DNA of 64,000 nucleotides from Proteiniborus ethanoligenes (GTDB lineage Bacteria; Bacillota; Clostridia; Tissierellales; Proteiniboraceae): NCBI RefSeq assembly GCF_900107485.1, contig NZ_FNQE01000009.1, positions 1 to 64,000 of the forward strand, read 5' to 3'. Shown piece by piece: positions 28,151 to 38,627 of this stretch (position 1 is its first letter; each line of letters starts with the position of its first letter). The notes under the pieces were generated by a model. It saw only the letters and a program-made list of their open reading frames with translations, ran no database searches and was not told where the DNA came from. The position numbers and the translations under genes were made by a program.

Positions 28151-29188
28151 ATGAAAGCCGAATTTATTGAGGCTCTTGAAGAAATAGAAAAAGAGAAAGG
28201 TATTTGCAAAGAGATAATATTTGATGCATTAGAAGCGGCACTTATTTCTGGTTATAAAAAGAACTTTGGTTCTTCACAAAATGTTGAGGTCAAAATAGAT
28301 AAATTAAGTGGAGAAGTAAGGGTCTATGCTAAGAAAAATATAGTTCCTACTGTAGAGGATGAACTATTGGAGATTAGCTTAGATGATGCAAAAGAGATAG
28401 ATGCAAACTATAATATTGATGATATAGTCAATGTAGAGATTACACCTAAAAATTTTGGAAGAATTGCTGCTCAAACAGCTAAGCAAGTGGTAATGCAAAA
28501 AATAAAAGAAGCTGAGAGAGAAATAGTTTTTGATGAATTTACAAATAGAGAAAATGAAATTATTACTGGTCTAGTGCAAAGAGTAAGTAAAAACAATGTT
28601 TTTGTAAACCTTGGTAAGACAGAAGGCATATTGGCACCAAGTGAACAAATTCAAGGGGAAGTATACAACCAAGGTGATAGAATAAAAGCATATATTTTAG
28701 AAGTTAAAAAGACTACCAAAGGTCCACAAATATTATTATCAAGAACTCATCCTGGTCTTGTTAAAAGACTATTTGAGCTAGAAGTTCCTGAAATACAAGA
28801 AGGAATTGTGGACATTTATAGTATAGCTAGAGAAGCAGGTTCTAGAACTAAAATAGCTGTTTATTCAAATGATGAAAATGTTGATCCTGTTGGTGCCTGT
28901 GTCGGATTTAAAGGTGCTAGGGTAAAAGCTATAGTAGATGAACTTAAGGGAGAAAAAATAGACATAATAAATTGGAGTAAAGACATGGGAGAATTTCTTT
29001 CAAACAGCTTAAGCCCAGCTAAGGTAATAAAAGTAGATGTAGATGAAAAGGGAAAATCAGCATTAGTAGTTGTGCCGGATTATCAATTATCGTTAGCAAT
29101 AGGTAAAGAAGGTCAAAACGCTAGGCTAGCTGCAAAATTAACTGGTTGGAAGATAGACATAAAAAGCGAAAGCCAGATAGACAATTAA
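28151..29188 (+). CDS. nusA: Transcription termination/antitermination factor NusA
   Basis: NusA binds RNA polymerase and nascent RNA and affects pausing and termination. Its parts are the N-terminal polymerase-binding domain (1-125), an S1 domain (around 135-200: EIITGLVQRVSKNNVFVNLG), KH1 (VGACVGFKGARVKAIVDEL) and KH2 (LAIGKEGQNARLAAKLTGW). Length 345 is the Firmicutes form without the acidic C-terminal repeats of E. coli. Confidence 0.97.
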   Translation: MKAEFIEALEEIEKEKGICKEIIFDALEAALISGYKKNFGSSQNVEVKIDKLSGEVRVYAKKNIVPTVEDELLEISLDDAKEIDANYNIDDIVNVEITPKNFGRIAAQTAKQVVMQKIKEAEREIVFDEFTNRENEIITGLVQRVSKNNVFVNLGKTEGILAPSEQIQGEVYNQGDRIKAYILEVKKTTKGPQILLSRTHPGLVKRLFELEVPEIQEGIVDIYSIAREAGSRTKIAVYSNDENVDPVGACVGFKGARVKAIVDELKGEKIDIINWSKDMGEFLSNSLSPAKVIKVDVDEKGKSALVVVPDYQLSLAIGKEGQNARLAAKLTGWKIDIKSESQIDN

Positions 29189-29211
29189 TTTCTGCAAGGA
29201 GTGCGATAAAA

Positions 29212-29472
29212 ATGAAGGTAAAAAAAATACCTCTTAGAAAATGCATAGGTTGTTCAGAGGGAAAACCTAAACGTGAGCTTATAAGGATAGTAAAAAATAA
29301 AGATGGTCATATCTTTGTTGACTTAACTGGAAAAGCAAACGGAAGAGGAGCCTACATTTGTAAAAACGTTGAATGTTTAGAAAAGGCACAAAAAACTAAA
29401 AGGCTTAATAAGGCTTTAGAGGTTGAAATTCCTGACAAGGTATATGAAGACTTGTTGAAGGAGATTAGATAG
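29212..29472 (+). CDS. rnpM: YlxR/RnpM nucleic-acid-binding protein
   Basis: The ATG at 29212 gives 86 residues beginning MKVKKIPLRKCIGCSEGKPK; GGAGTG lies upstream. A longer reading from 29146 overlaps nusA without support. Conserved features are the RKCxGC motif, the KREL(I/L)RIV segment and the GRGAYIC loop that define YlxR. In B. subtilis this protein (RnpM) modulates RNase P by binding its RNA. It sits between nusA and an L7Ae-type gene, the normal order. Confidence 0.93.
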   Translation: MKVKKIPLRKCIGCSEGKPKRELIRIVKNKDGHIFVDLTGKANGRGAYICKNVECLEKAQKTKRLNKALEVEIPDKVYEDLLKEIR

Positions 29473-29787
29473 ATGAAAAAGCTTTTATCAATGCTCGGCA
29501 TAGGACGAAAGGCTGGGCTAATAGTATCAGGTGAGATGGGTTGTATTCATTCGTTAAAAGATGATAGTTCTAAGTTATTAATCATAGCTTTAGATGCTTC
29601 AGATAATACTAAAAACAAGTTTAAAGCTTTATGCAATAATAAAAATATTACTTACGTTGAAATAGGTTCAAAAGCAGAGCTTGGTTTAGCTATTGGGAAA
29701 GGAATTACATCGGTTATATCCATAAACGATGAAGCATTTTCAAAAGCTTTATATAAAATAATTGATGAGATTATCACCTGTAAATAA
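29473..29787 (+). CDS. L7Ae-family RNA-binding protein (YlxQ)
   Basis: A 104-residue L7Ae/L30e/S12e-fold protein: [38 protein letters not shown] and [20 protein letters not shown] are family features. It probably binds kink-turn RNA, but the exact target is not established here. It begins at the base after the ylxR stop, so the two are translationally coupled. Confidence 0.9.
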   Translation: MKKLLSMLGIGRKAGLIVSGEMGCIHSLKDDSSKLLIIALDASDNTKNKFKALCNNKNITYVEIGSKAELGLAIGKGITSVISINDEAFSKALYKIIDEIITCK

Positions 29788-29803
29788 TATGGGGGTGTAT
29801 AGT

Positions 29804-31897
29804 TTGACTAAAGTAAGAGTATATGAGTTAGCTAAAGAGTTAGGAATATCAAATAAAGAATTAGTAAATAAATTAAACGAACTAGATATTAAGGTAGGAA
29901 ATCATATGAGTTCAATAGAGGCAGAGGAAGCAGAATTGGTTAAAGAATTTATTTCAAGTGAGGAAGAAGAGAAAGACAATTTACATGAGGAATCTTCTGA
30001 TATAAATAAGAAAAAGAAAAGTAGTAATACTAAGCCTAAAAAAGCTAACGATGCTGATAAAAAAGCGAATACTAGTAAAAAAAATTATCAACCTGAAAAA
30101 AAATCAGGTGAGGAGAGCAATGTTAATATTAATGTTAATATTATTGAAGTAGGAAATAAGATTCAAGTTAAAGATTTAGCCGAAAAAATTAATATTTCAC
30201 CTAATAAATTGATTTCTAAGTTGATTAATTTTGGAGTAATGGCAGGAATTAACCAAGAAATTGATTTTGATACTGCAAGTATAATTGCTTCAGAATTTAA
30301 TTATGAGTTAAGGTTAGACAAAAAAACAGACGAGGAAGAAAGTAAGGACAAATCATATGATAGTTTAGACTTTGAAGATCCAGAAGAAAGCTTACAATTA
30401 AGGCCACCTGTAGTTACTGTCATGGGCCACGTAGATCATGGTAAAACTTCTCTTTTAGATGCTATAAGAGAAACTAATGTTACACAGAAAGAGGCAGGAG
30501 GCATTACTCAGCATATTGGAGCTTCAGCTGTAACAATTAATAACAAAAAGGTTGTTTTATTAGACACACCTGGCCATGAGGCCTTTACTTCCATGAGAGC
30601 TAGAGGGGCACAAATAACAGATATTGCAATAGTTGTGGTTGCAGCTGATGATGGTGTAATGCCTCAAACTATTGAAGCCATTAACCATGCTAAAGCTGCA
30701 AATATTCCAATAATAGTGGCTATTAATAAAGTTGACAAGTCTGAAGCCAATCCAGATAGGGTAAAGCAAGAGCTAACAGAACACGGTCTTGTGCCAGAGG
30801 ACTGGGGCGGAGATACAATTTTTGTACCTGTATCAGCTCTTAAGAGAATGGGAATTGATGAATTATTGGAAATGATTCTTTTAGTTGCAGAAATGCAAGA
30901 ACTAAAAGCCAATCCAAATAGAAAAGCAATGGGAACAATAATAGAAGCTAAGTTAGATAAAGGCAGAGGACCAGTAGCCACTGTCCTAGTTCAGAAGGGT
31001 AGTCTTTCCATAGGAGATGCTGTAGTAGCTGGAGCAGCATATGGTAGGGTAAGAGCTATGCTTGATGATAGAGGAAAGAGAGTAAAAAAAGTGGGCCCTT
31101 CAACTCCAGTAGAAATATTGGGATTGTCTGAAGTTCCAGAGGCAGGAGAGCATTTATATGTAGTTGAAGATGATAAAAAAGCAAGAGAAGTAGCTACGCG
31201 TAGAAAAGAAGTAATTAGAAATGAGCAATTAAAAGTAAACCAGAAAGTTTCTCTAGAGGATTTATTTGAAAGAATAAAACAAGGAGAAGTTAAAGACTTA
31301 AACATAATTATTAAAGCTGATGTAAAAGGTTCTATTGAGGCAGTTAAACAGTCTTTAGAAAAATTAAGCACTGATGAAGTTAAGGTAAATCCAATTCATG
31401 GAGGAGTAGGTGCAATAACTGAAAGTGACATAATGCTTGCATCTGCATCAAATGCTATAGTTATTGGATTTAATGTAAGACCTACAAATACTGCAATGGA
31501 AATTGCAAACAAAGAAAATGTTGATGTTAGAACATATAGAGTTATTTATACTGCAATTGAAGATATTGAAGCTGCTATAAAGGGTATGCTAACCCCTGAA
31601 TATAAAGAAGTAGTTCTTGGAAGAGCAGAGATTAGAGCTACTTTTAAAGTCCCAAATGTAGGTGTTGTTGCTGGAGTATATGTACAGCAAGGAAAAATAT
31701 TAAGAAATGCAAAGATTAGACTTCTAAGAGACAATATTGTAATACATGAAGGCTCTATTTCCTCTCTTAAGAGATTTAAGGATGATGTAAGAGAATTATT
31801 GAGTGGATATGAAGGCGGATTAGGCATTGATGGATACAATGATGTAAAAGAAAGTGATGTAATAGAAGCATATACCTTTGAAGAAATACAAAAATAG
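29804..31897 (+). CDS. infB: Translation initiation factor IF-2
   Basis: IF-2 places initiator tRNA on the 30S subunit. I choose TTG 29804 (697 residues, beginning [19 protein letters not shown]) because GGGGGTG lies 6-12 bases upstream; ATG codons at 29762 and 29789 fall inside the previous gene or the binding site. The N-terminus has two IF2-N helical modules around a Lys/Glu-rich linker. The G domain has [17 protein letters not shown] and NKVDK. Domains II to IV follow, ending with the fMet-tRNA-binding C2 domain. Confidence 0.95.
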   Translation: MTKVRVYELAKELGISNKELVNKLNELDIKVGNHMSSIEAEEAELVKEFISSEEEEKDNLHEESSDINKKKKSSNTKPKKANDADKKANTSKKNYQPEKKSGEESNVNINVNIIEVGNKIQVKDLAEKINISPNKLISKLINFGVMAGINQEIDFDTASIIASEFNYELRLDKKTDEEESKDKSYDSLDFEDPEESLQLRPPVVTVMGHVDHGKTSLLDAIRETNVTQKEAGGITQHIGASAVTINNKKVVLLDTPGHEAFTSMRARGAQITDIAIVVVAADDGVMPQTIEAINHAKAANIPIIVAINKVDKSEANPDRVKQELTEHGLVPEDWGGDTIFVPVSALKRMGIDELLEMILLVAEMQELKANPNRKAMGTIIEAKLDKGRGPVATVLVQKGSLSIGDAVVAGAAYGRVRAMLDDRGKRVKKVGPSTPVEILGLSEVPEAGEHLYVVEDDKKAREVATRRKEVIRNEQLKVNQKVSLEDLFERIKQGEVKDLNIIIKADVKGSIEAVKQSLEKLSTDEVKVNPIHGGVGAITESDIMLASASNAIVIGFNVRPTNTAMEIANKENVDVRTYRVIYTAIEDIEAAIKGMLTPEYKEVVLGRAEIRATFKVPNVGVVAGVYVQQGKILRNAKIRLLRDNIVIHEGSISSLKRFKDDVRELLSGYEGGLGIDGYNDVKESDVIEAYTFEEIQK

Positions 31898-31932
31898 TAT
31901 TATAATGCAAAGGGAAAAGGATTGGTGATTTT

Positions 31933-32307
31933 ATGAGCTTAAAAAGAATAGGTAGAATTTCTGAAGAAATAAAAAGAATAGTTAGTAATGTAATAATGAC
32001 TGAGCTAAAAGATCCTAGAATTTCCTCTATGACAAGCGTTACCTTAGTAGAAGTAACAAGAGACTTAAGATATGCAAAAATATATATCAGCGTACTAGGC
32101 AACGAAAGTGAAATTAGTGACACTATTAAAGGTCTTGAAAGCAGCAAAGGATTTATAAGAAAAGAAATAGGTAAAAATCTTAATTTAAGATATACACCTG
32201 AACCCATGTTTTATTTAGATAAATCTATAGAACACGGGTTTCAAATATCTAAGATTTTAAACGAGATAAAAAGTGATGAGAAGAAGGGGAAAGATGGGGA
32301 TGAATAA
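31933..32307 (+). CDS. rbfA: Ribosome-binding factor A
   Basis: RbfA is a KH-like 30S maturation factor. The 124 residues start RIGRISEEIKRIVSNVIMTE, continue with LKDPRISSMTSVTLVEVTRD and LRYAKIYISVLG, and end with a charged tail. It follows infB by 35 bases, and the next gene starts before its stop codon. Confidence 0.95.
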   Translation: MSLKRIGRISEEIKRIVSNVIMTELKDPRISSMTSVTLVEVTRDLRYAKIYISVLGNESEISDTIKGLESSKGFIRKEIGKNLNLRYTPEPMFYLDKSIEHGFQISKILNEIKSDEKKGKDGDE

Positions 32308-33274
32308 TTACAGTGAATTGCTTCTAAAAGCCATCTCTGTAATTGAGAATTATGATAATATATGCATCACTTCTCATGTGAATCCAGACGGAGACAGTAT
32401 AGGTTCTGTTTTGGCTTTAGGGTTAGTGATTAAAAAAAAGTTCAATAAGCATATTACAATGCTTGTACCCGATAAAGTGCCTAACAACTTAACGTTTTTA
32501 CCTGGAATTGATTTAATTGAAACAGATTTAATTGGACAAAAAGTGGATTTGTTTATTGCTTTAGATTGCGGGGATGAAAACAGACTTGGGGTTGAAAAGA
32601 GCCTACTTGAATCTGTAAGCGTGGTAATCAATATTGATCATCATATAACAAATACTGATTTTGGTCATATAAATATTGTCAATCCAAAGGCTAGCTCAAC
32701 TGGGGAAATAGTTTATGACCTAATTAATCATATGAATGTGGAATTAGATAAAGATATAGCAACATGTATCTATACTGCAATCTCTAGTGATACAGGGAGC
32801 TTTAAATACGACAACACTACATCTAAAACTCATATGATAGCTTCTAAGCTGCTTGATGCTCGTATAGATACTAACATTATCAATACTAATCTTTACCAAT
32901 CTAGAAGTATAGAAAAAACGAATTTGCTAGTAGCTAGCCTTAATACATTAGAGTTTTTCAATAATAAAAAGATTGGCTTGGCAATGATTACAAAAAAAAT
33001 GCTAGAAGAATCTAATGCTACATCTGAAGAAACAGACTTTGTTGTAAACTTCATAAGAGATATTGACATTGTAGAAGTAGCGTGTATTTTAAAAGAAATA
33101 GATAATAATACAATAAAGATAAGCTTTAGGTCAAAAAAGCATGTAGATGTATCTCAAATTGCAAAATCATTTAATGGTGGAGGACATGCAAAAGCATCAG
33201 GCTGCACAATATATATGAATATCGAAGAGGGAAAGCAGCTAGTTTTAGAAGAAATAGTGAAGGCATTTAGGTGA
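32294..33274 (+). CDS. nrnA: DHH/DHHA1 phosphoesterase, NrnA-like
   Basis: NrnA degrades short oligoribonucleotides and, in many species, pAp or pGpG. Metal-binding motifs are visible: SHVNPDGDSIGS, ALDCGDENRLG, and the DHH motif INIDHHITNTDFGH. The C-terminal DHHA1 domain has FNGGGHAKASGC. ATG 32294 or 32300 are both possible after AAGAAGGGG, giving 326 or 324 residues. The rbfA-nrnA-truB-ribF order is normal for Firmicutes. Confidence 0.92.
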   Translation: MGMNNYSELLLKAISVIENYDNICITSHVNPDGDSIGSVLALGLVIKKKFNKHITMLVPDKVPNNLTFLPGIDLIETDLIGQKVDLFIALDCGDENRLGVEKSLLESVSVVINIDHHITNTDFGHINIVNPKASSTGEIVYDLINHMNVELDKDIATCIYTAISSDTGSFKYDNTTSKTHMIASKLLDARIDTNIINTNLYQSRSIEKTNLLVASLNTLEFFNNKKIGLAMITKKMLEESNATSEETDFVVNFIRDIDIVEVACILKEIDNNTIKISFRSKKHVDVSQIAKSFNGGGHAKASGCTIYMNIEEGKQLVLEEIVKAFR

Positions 33275-33281
33275 TGATAAT

Positions 33282-34187
33282 ATGAATGGGATTATTAATG
33301 TTTTAAAGCCGCCTGGAATGACATCTCATGATGTAGTAAATTTTATTAGAAAGACAATTAATATTAAAAGAGTAGGGCACACCGGCACCTTAGATCCTAA
33401 TGCCGCTGGTGTGCTACCTATTTGTATAGGTAAGGCTACAAGGGTCGTTCAATATTTTGATGATTTTAATAAGGTGTATAGAGCAGAGCTAACACTTGGA
33501 TATGAAACGGACACTCAGGATAAATATGGAGAGGTTATTAATAAATTAGAGACTTATAACGTAACCTATCAGGATATTGAAAGGGTATTTAACAAGTTTA
33601 AAGGGAAAATTAAACAAATACCTCCTATGTATTCTGCAATAAAATACAATGGTAAAAAGCTATATGAACTGGCACGAGAAGGGAAAACCATTGAAAGGCA
33701 GCCAAGAGAAATAATTATACATGATTTAAAAATATTGAAAAACTATGATAACAAAAGAATAATGTTTGATGCTAATTGTTCTAAGGGTACATATATTAGG
33801 ACTTTATGCAATGACCTAGGCAGAGAGATAGGAGCTTTAGGTTGCATGACATTTTTGTTAAGAAAAGAAGTTGGAGACTTTAAGATTGAGGACTCATATA
33901 CTCTTGAAGAAATAAAAGAGTATGCAAATGCTCAAAGGCTAGCAGACATTGTTTTGCCTATAGATAGTGCCCTTAAGCATTATAGCCACATTGAAGTAGA
34001 TAAAGGCTATTTTCAAATATTGAAAAATGGTGGAAAAATAAAGCTTGATAACAACCATATTAAAAGCTTTAGCAATAATAATAAAAAATCAACTAGAGTA
34101 TATTGCAATGAAAAATTTATAGGAATAGGCTTAATTGAAAAAGATAATATATATACAATATTAAAAATGGACAAAGTTTTTTTGTAA
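33282..34187 (+). CDS. truB: tRNA pseudouridine(55) synthase TruB
   Basis: TruB makes pseudouridine 55 in the T-loop of tRNAs. Catalytic D38 is in GHTGTLDPNAAGVLPICI. KIKQIPPMYSAIKYNGKKLY and CSKGTYIRTLCNDLG are other conserved parts, with a PUA-like C-terminal domain from about 230. Length is 301. It begins seven bases after nrnA. Confidence 0.96.
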   Translation: MNGIINVLKPPGMTSHDVVNFIRKTINIKRVGHTGTLDPNAAGVLPICIGKATRVVQYFDDFNKVYRAELTLGYETDTQDKYGEVINKLETYNVTYQDIERVFNKFKGKIKQIPPMYSAIKYNGKKLYELAREGKTIERQPREIIIHDLKILKNYDNKRIMFDANCSKGTYIRTLCNDLGREIGALGCMTFLLRKEVGDFKIEDSYTLEEIKEYANAQRLADIVLPIDSALKHYSHIEVDKGYFQILKNGGKIKLDNNHIKSFSNNNKKSTRVYCNEKFIGIGLIEKDNIYTILKMDKVFL

Positions 34188-34199
34188 AGGTGATAAATA

Positions 34200-35114
34200 A
34201 TGAAAATTGAATCATTTAAATTTAGCGAGGAGTATGCAAATACAGCGGTTGCACTTGGAAACTTCGATGGTTTACATTTAGGCCACCAATATTTAATTGA
34301 GGAAATGAAAAAAAGTGCTAGGGAAAAAAACCTTACTACTTCTGTTTTTACATTTAACAATGACACATTAGTTAAGTTTAAAACTAATAAATCTAACAAT
34401 ATATTGACAAGCAATGACCAAAAAATTTCATTACTTGAAGATATGGGAGTAGAAATATTGTATATAGTTGATTTTACTGAAAGCCTAATGCATATGACAC
34501 CCTATGAGTTCGTAAAGAATATTATTGTTGAAGAATTAAGGGCCAAGCTTGTAGTAATAGGTTTTGACTATAGATTTGGATATAAAGCCCAAGGAGATGG
34601 AGAATTTTTAAAAAAAGCTGGAGAAGAATTTGGTTTTGAAGTTCATATCATCCAGCCAATAACTAAAGATAATAATATAATCAGTAGCTCCTATATTAGA
34701 GAATTAATCAATGAAGGACTAATTCGAGAAGCAAATACGTTACTAGGAAGACCCTTTACCATTAGTGGAACTGTTATTAAGGGGAAGGGACGTGGTAAAG
34801 GCTTAGGCTTTGCCACAGCTAATCTAAAGCTAAGTACAGATTATCAAATACCTAGACTCGGTGTTTATAAAACACACACCCATGTCAATGGCAAAAAATA
34901 TTTAAGTGTGACTAATGTAGGCAATAATCCAACATTTAATGATGCAGGATTTAGTTTTGAGACCCATATAATAGATTTCAATGAAGATATATATGGTAAA
35001 AAGATAGAGGTCTTATTTGATGATTTTATTAGAGATGAAATAAAATTTTCAAACAAAGATGAGTTAATAAATCAAGTGATGGATGATATAAAAAAAACAA
35101 TAGAGAGCAATTAA
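34200..35114 (+). CDS. ribF: Bifunctional riboflavin kinase/FAD synthetase
   Basis: RibF makes FMN and FAD, which the flavoproteins at the end of this window need. The N-terminal nucleotidyltransferase domain has ALGNFDGLHLGHQYLIEEM and DYRFGYKAQGDGEFL, followed by ISSSYIRELI. The C-terminal flavokinase domain has GRGKGLGFATANL and VTNVGNNPTF. Length 304 is normal. It ends the rimP operon; rpsO has its own promoter. Confidence 0.96.
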   Translation: MKIESFKFSEEYANTAVALGNFDGLHLGHQYLIEEMKKSAREKNLTTSVFTFNNDTLVKFKTNKSNNILTSNDQKISLLEDMGVEILYIVDFTESLMHMTPYEFVKNIIVEELRAKLVVIGFDYRFGYKAQGDGEFLKKAGEEFGFEVHIIQPITKDNNIISSSYIRELINEGLIREANTLLGRPFTISGTVIKGKGRGKGLGFATANLKLSTDYQIPRLGVYKTHTHVNGKKYLSVTNVGNNPTFNDAGFSFETHIIDFNEDIYGKKIEVLFDDFIRDEIKFSNKDELINQVMDDIKKTIESN

Positions 35115-35117
35115 ATA

Positions 35118-35146
35118 TTTACAACTTATTTAGTATATGGTACAAT
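35118..35146 (+). promoter_or_regulatory. Sigma-A promoter for rpsO
   Basis: TTTACA (35118-35123) and TACAAT (35141-35146) are 17 bases apart. Transcription would start near 35153, giving a leader of about 84 bases. Confidence 0.65.
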
Positions 35147-35152
35147 TAGGTT

Positions 35153-35236
35153 TGATGATACCTTATGCTATGTTTATTGTAGCCTCGACGATATACTTGG
35201 CTTAAGGTGTAGCCTAAAATTAAGGAGGAATAAATA
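35153..35236 (+). promoter_or_regulatory. rpsO leader RNA, probable S15 autoregulatory element
   Basis: Within the leader, ACCTTA (35160-35165) pairs with TAAGGT (35203-35208), and inside it AGCC (35181-35184) pairs with GGCT (35199-35202). This gives a long hairpin or junction just before the ribosome binding site. S15 is known to repress its own mRNA through structured leaders in several phyla, which makes such a role likely; the fold was made by eye. Confidence 0.5.
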
Positions 35237-35506
35237 ATGAATTTAAGTAAAGAAGAAAAAACAAGAATTATTGAAGAGTATAGAACACATGAAGGTGATA
35301 CAGGTTCACCTGAGGTTCAAATTGCTATTTTAACACACAGAATTAACAAACTAAATGAACATTTAAAGGCTCATAAAAAGGACCATCATTCAAGAAGAGG
35401 ATTACTTAAAATGGTAGGTCAAAGAAGAGGTCTTCAAAACTATTTAGAAAAAACAGACATTGAAAGATATCGTAACCTAATACAAAGATTAGGATTGAGA
35501 CGTTAA
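35237..35506 (+). CDS. rpsO: 30S ribosomal protein S15
   Basis: S15 is a primary 16S rRNA-binding protein. The 89-residue sequence shows the normal signatures: [40 protein letters not shown] and [13 protein letters not shown] follows AAGGAGG. It stands between a structured leader and a terminator, immediately upstream of pnp. Confidence 0.98.
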   Translation: MNLSKEEKTRIIEEYRTHEGDTGSPEVQIAILTHRINKLNEHLKAHKKDHHSRRGLLKMVGQRRGLQNYLEKTDIERYRNLIQRLGLRR

Positions 35507-35508
35507 TA

Positions 35509-35530
35509 AGAGCGGGGGAATACCCGCTCT
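35509..35530 (+). terminator. Terminator after rpsO
   Basis: AGAGCGGG (35509-35516) pairs perfectly with CCCGCTCT (35523-35530) around a six-base loop. The T run after it is short (ATTGCTTTAT). rpsO-pnp transcripts in other bacteria are processed here, so partial read-through is likely. Confidence 0.7.
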
Positions 35531-35616
35531 ATTGCTTTATAAGTCATAATAATTATTTTTATTCGAGGCAATAATAATTAGTATGTAATAATAGTACATA
35601 ATAAAGGAGGTAGAAC

Positions 35617-37722
35617 ATGGAAAGAACTTTTGAAAGCATATTAGGTGGTAGAAAATTATCAGTTACCACTGGAAAAATTGCTGAACAAGCAGGAGGAGCA
35701 TGTTTAGTTAGATACGGAGATACAGTTGTACTAGCAACAGCTACTGCTTCAAAGGAGCCAAGAGAAGGAATTGATTTTTTCCCATTAAGTGTGGATTATG
35801 AAGAGCGTCTTTATGCTGCTGGAAAAATACCTGGTGGATTTATAAAGAGAGAAGGAAAACCTAGCGAAAAAGCTATCCTCACGTCAAGACTTATTGACAG
35901 ACCAATAAGACCATTATTTCCTGATGATTATAGGAATGACGTACAGGTAATAGCAACAGTGCTATCTGTTGATCCTGATTGCACTCCAGATATTGTTTCG
36001 ATGATAGGAGCATCTATTGCTCTAACAATATCAGATATTCCTTTTAATGGCCCTACAGGCTCAGTATCTGTTGGTTTAATAGATAATAAATTTATTATTA
36101 ATCCAACCTGTGAGCAGCGAAATAAATCTATATTAAGCTTAGTGGTATCAGGAACCGAAGAAGCAGTTATGATGGTTGAAGCAGGTGCTAACGAAATAGA
36201 TGAGGCAGTTATGTTAGATGCTATAATAACTGGACATGAGGAAATCAAGCAAATATGTAAATTCATAAACCAGATACAAGAAGAGGTAGGAAAAGAAAAG
36301 AAAGATTATAAGGTTTTTCAGGTAGACAAAGAAATAGATGTAGAGGTTAGAGAATATACTAAAGAAAAAATGTCTGATGCTATTAAAACAGTTGATAAGC
36401 AGGAAAGACAAGAAAATATGGATAAGGTAAAAGCTGAAGCCGTTGAGTATTTCTTAGAGAAGTATCCTGAGAACATCAAAGATATTGAGGAAATACTTTA
36501 CAATATTATTAAAGAAGAAGTAAGAAGACTAATCATAGAAGAAGGAATTAGGCCAGATAACAGAAAAGTTGATGAGATAAGAAAAATTACTAGTGAAGTA
36601 GGATTACTACCAAGAACCCATGGCTCTGGATTGTTTACTAGAGGACAGACTCAAGTTTTAACAGTTGCAACCTTGGGTGCAGCAGGAGATGCTCAGGTAA
36701 TTGATGGTCTTGGAGAAGAAGAAGAAAAAAGATATATGCATCATTACAATTTCCCTCCATATAGTGTTGGAGAAACAAGATTTTTAAGAGGACCTGGTAG
36801 AAGAGAAATTGGACATGGTGCTTTAGCTGAGAGAGCATTAGAGCCTGTAATTCCTAGTATAGAAGAATTCCCTTATACAATAAGACTAGTATCAGAAGTA
36901 GTGAGCTCAAATGGCTCTACATCACAGGCAAGTGTTTGTGGTAGTACCTTAGCATTATTAGATGCAGGAGTTCCTATTAGTTCTCCAGTAGCGGGTATAG
37001 CAATGGGATTAATGAAATCAGAAGAAAAAGTAGCTATATTAACTGATATCCAAGGTATGGAAGACTTTTTAGGAGACATGGATTTTAAAGTTGCAGGAAC
37101 AGAAAAAGGCATAACAGCAATACAAATGGATATAAAAATAGCAGGAATAGATAGAGATATATTAAAAGAAGCATTGGAAAAAGCAAAACAAGGCAGACTG
37201 CATATACTTAACAAAATGAATGAAGTTATTTCTCAGCCAAGAAAAGAGTTATCTCCATATGCACCTAGAATACTAACCATGACAGTAAATCCAGACAAAA
37301 TTAGAGACATTATAGGACCGGGCGGAAAAGTAATTAACAAGATAATTGACGAAACAGGAGTTAAAATTGATATCGAAGATGATGGAAAAGTAATAATTGC
37401 AGCAGAAAATATTGAGTCTGGTAGAAAAGCTCTTGAAATGATAGAGAAAATAGTAGAAGAAATAGAGGTTGGCAAAATATATCTAGGTAAAGTAACTAGA
37501 ATAATGGCTTTTGGTGCTTTTGTAGAGGTGCTAAATGGGAAAGAAGGCTTAGTTCATATATCGAATATAGCTAGAGAAAGAGTAAATAAAGTAGAGGATG
37601 TTTTATCTGTAGGAGATGAAATATTAGTAAAAGTAACTGAAATAGACAATCAGGGTAGAGTAAATCTTTCAAGAAAAGATGCACTACCAAAGGAAGAACC
37701 AAAAGAAAATGAAAAAAGATAA
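35617..37722 (+). CDS. pnp: Polyribonucleotide nucleotidyltransferase (PNPase)
   Basis: PNPase degrades RNA phosphorolytically from the 3' end. Two RNase PH-like cores are present: the first at about 10-215 ([20 protein letters not shown]), the second around 310-540 ([18 protein letters not shown] and [20 protein letters not shown]). Then come a KH domain ([20 protein letters not shown]) and an S1 domain ([20 protein letters not shown]). Length 701 is standard. ATG follows AAAGGAGG. Confidence 0.97.
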   Translation: MERTFESILGGRKLSVTTGKIAEQAGGACLVRYGDTVVLATATASKEPREGIDFFPLSVDYEERLYAAGKIPGGFIKREGKPSEKAILTSRLIDRPIRPLFPDDYRNDVQVIATVLSVDPDCTPDIVSMIGASIALTISDIPFNGPTGSVSVGLIDNKFIINPTCEQRNKSILSLVVSGTEEAVMMVEAGANEIDEAVMLDAIITGHEEIKQICKFINQIQEEVGKEKKDYKVFQVDKEIDVEVREYTKEKMSDAIKTVDKQERQENMDKVKAEAVEYFLEKYPENIKDIEEILYNIIKEEVRRLIIEEGIRPDNRKVDEIRKITSEVGLLPRTHGSGLFTRGQTQVLTVATLGAAGDAQVIDGLGEEEEKRYMHHYNFPPYSVGETRFLRGPGRREIGHGALAERALEPVIPSIEEFPYTIRLVSEVVSSNGSTSQASVCGSTLALLDAGVPISSPVAGIAMGLMKSEEKVAILTDIQGMEDFLGDMDFKVAGTEKGITAIQMDIKIAGIDRDILKEALEKAKQGRLHILNKMNEVISQPRKELSPYAPRILTMTVNPDKIRDIIGPGGKVINKIIDETGVKIDIEDDGKVIIAAENIESGRKALEMIEKIVEEIEVGKIYLGKVTRIMAFGAFVEVLNGKEGLVHISNIARERVNKVEDVLSVGDEILVKVTEIDNQGRVNLSRKDALPKEEPKENEKR

Positions 37723-37753
37723 GGACATGAGCCAAAAGGTTTATGTCTTTTTT
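37721..37753 (+). terminator. Rho-independent terminator after pnp
   Basis: The left arm (37721-37733) pairs with 37738-37750 through normal and G-U pairs around a four-base AAAA loop, followed by six T. The stem starts within the pnp stop codon. Confidence 0.85.
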
Positions 37754-37837
37754 CTTATAATCAAGAAGCTTTTCTTATTATATTTTTAAAATCAAGGAAT
37801 ACTTATATAGTAAACATTATTTTAAGGGGGCAGTACT

Positions 37838-38551
37838 GTGAAACTAATCTATATAAGATATAATACTATATTTATGGTCTTGATAGTAACTTTACTGATA
37901 ATTGTTAGTATATTGTTTGCTGTTAATTATTCAAGAAAAACTAATGAAACTTTTTTCAATGATGATATTTACTACAAAGGAACAAAAGAAGAAAAAATTA
38001 TGGCTTTTGCCTGCAACGTAGACTGGGGAAATGAATGTATTCCTCATATGCTTCAAATATTTGATAACTATGAAATTAAAATTACTTTTTTCCCAACTGG
38101 AAGATGGGCAGAAAAAAACCCAGAATTGCTAAAAAAAATATTTGAGAAAGGCCATGAAATCGGAAATCATGGGTACTTTCATAAAGATTATAATTTATTG
38201 AACTATGAGGACAATAGGAAAGAAATAGAAAAGGCTGATATTATAATAACTGAAATAATAGGAACAAAAGCTAAATATTTTGCACCTCCATCAGGAGCAT
38301 ATAACAATGACACTATTAAGGCTGCAAAGGATTTAGGATATAAAATAATTATGTGGAGTATAGACACAATTGATTGGAGAAAGGATAGCACAAAAGACAA
38401 AATAATAAATAGAGTAGTAAGTAAGCACCATAATTCTGCCATTGTTTTAATGCATCCAAAAGAAGAAACAGTTAAAGCTTTACCTATAATTATTCATAAT
38501 CTAAAGGAAAAAGGCTATAGAATAGGAACCATTAGTGATATAATGAATTAG
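37838..38551 (+). CDS. ylxY: YlxY-type polysaccharide deacetylase family protein
   Basis: The 237-residue protein has one N-terminal membrane helix (about 10-30) and a NodB-type deacetylase domain outside the membrane. Motif 2 (GHEIGNHGYFHKD), motif 3 (FAPPSGAYNND), motif 4 (MWSIDTIDWR) and motif 5 (IVLMHP) are visible. Motif 1 is altered: the usual TFDDG reads NVDWG, with D62 kept and the metal-binding Asp replaced by W63. It may therefore be inactive or bind metal differently. Gene order pnp-ylxY-M16-ylmC is the same as in B. subtilis, where ylxY lies in a sporulation-linked region. GTG follows AAGGGGG. Confidence 0.83.
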   Translation: MKLIYIRYNTIFMVLIVTLLIIVSILFAVNYSRKTNETFFNDDIYYKGTKEEKIMAFACNVDWGNECIPHMLQIFDNYEIKITFFPTGRWAEKNPELLKKIFEKGHEIGNHGYFHKDYNLLNYEDNRKEIEKADIIITEIIGTKAKYFAPPSGAYNNDTIKAAKDLGYKIIMWSIDTIDWRKDSTKDKIINRVVSKHHNSAIVLMHPKEETVKALPIIIHNLKEKGYRIGTISDIMN

Positions 38552-38627
38552 TGAATTAAATTATTGAAAATAATAGATTTATGGCCTATAATAATATATT
38601 AATTAATAATGTGCTTAGGAGGAAAAC

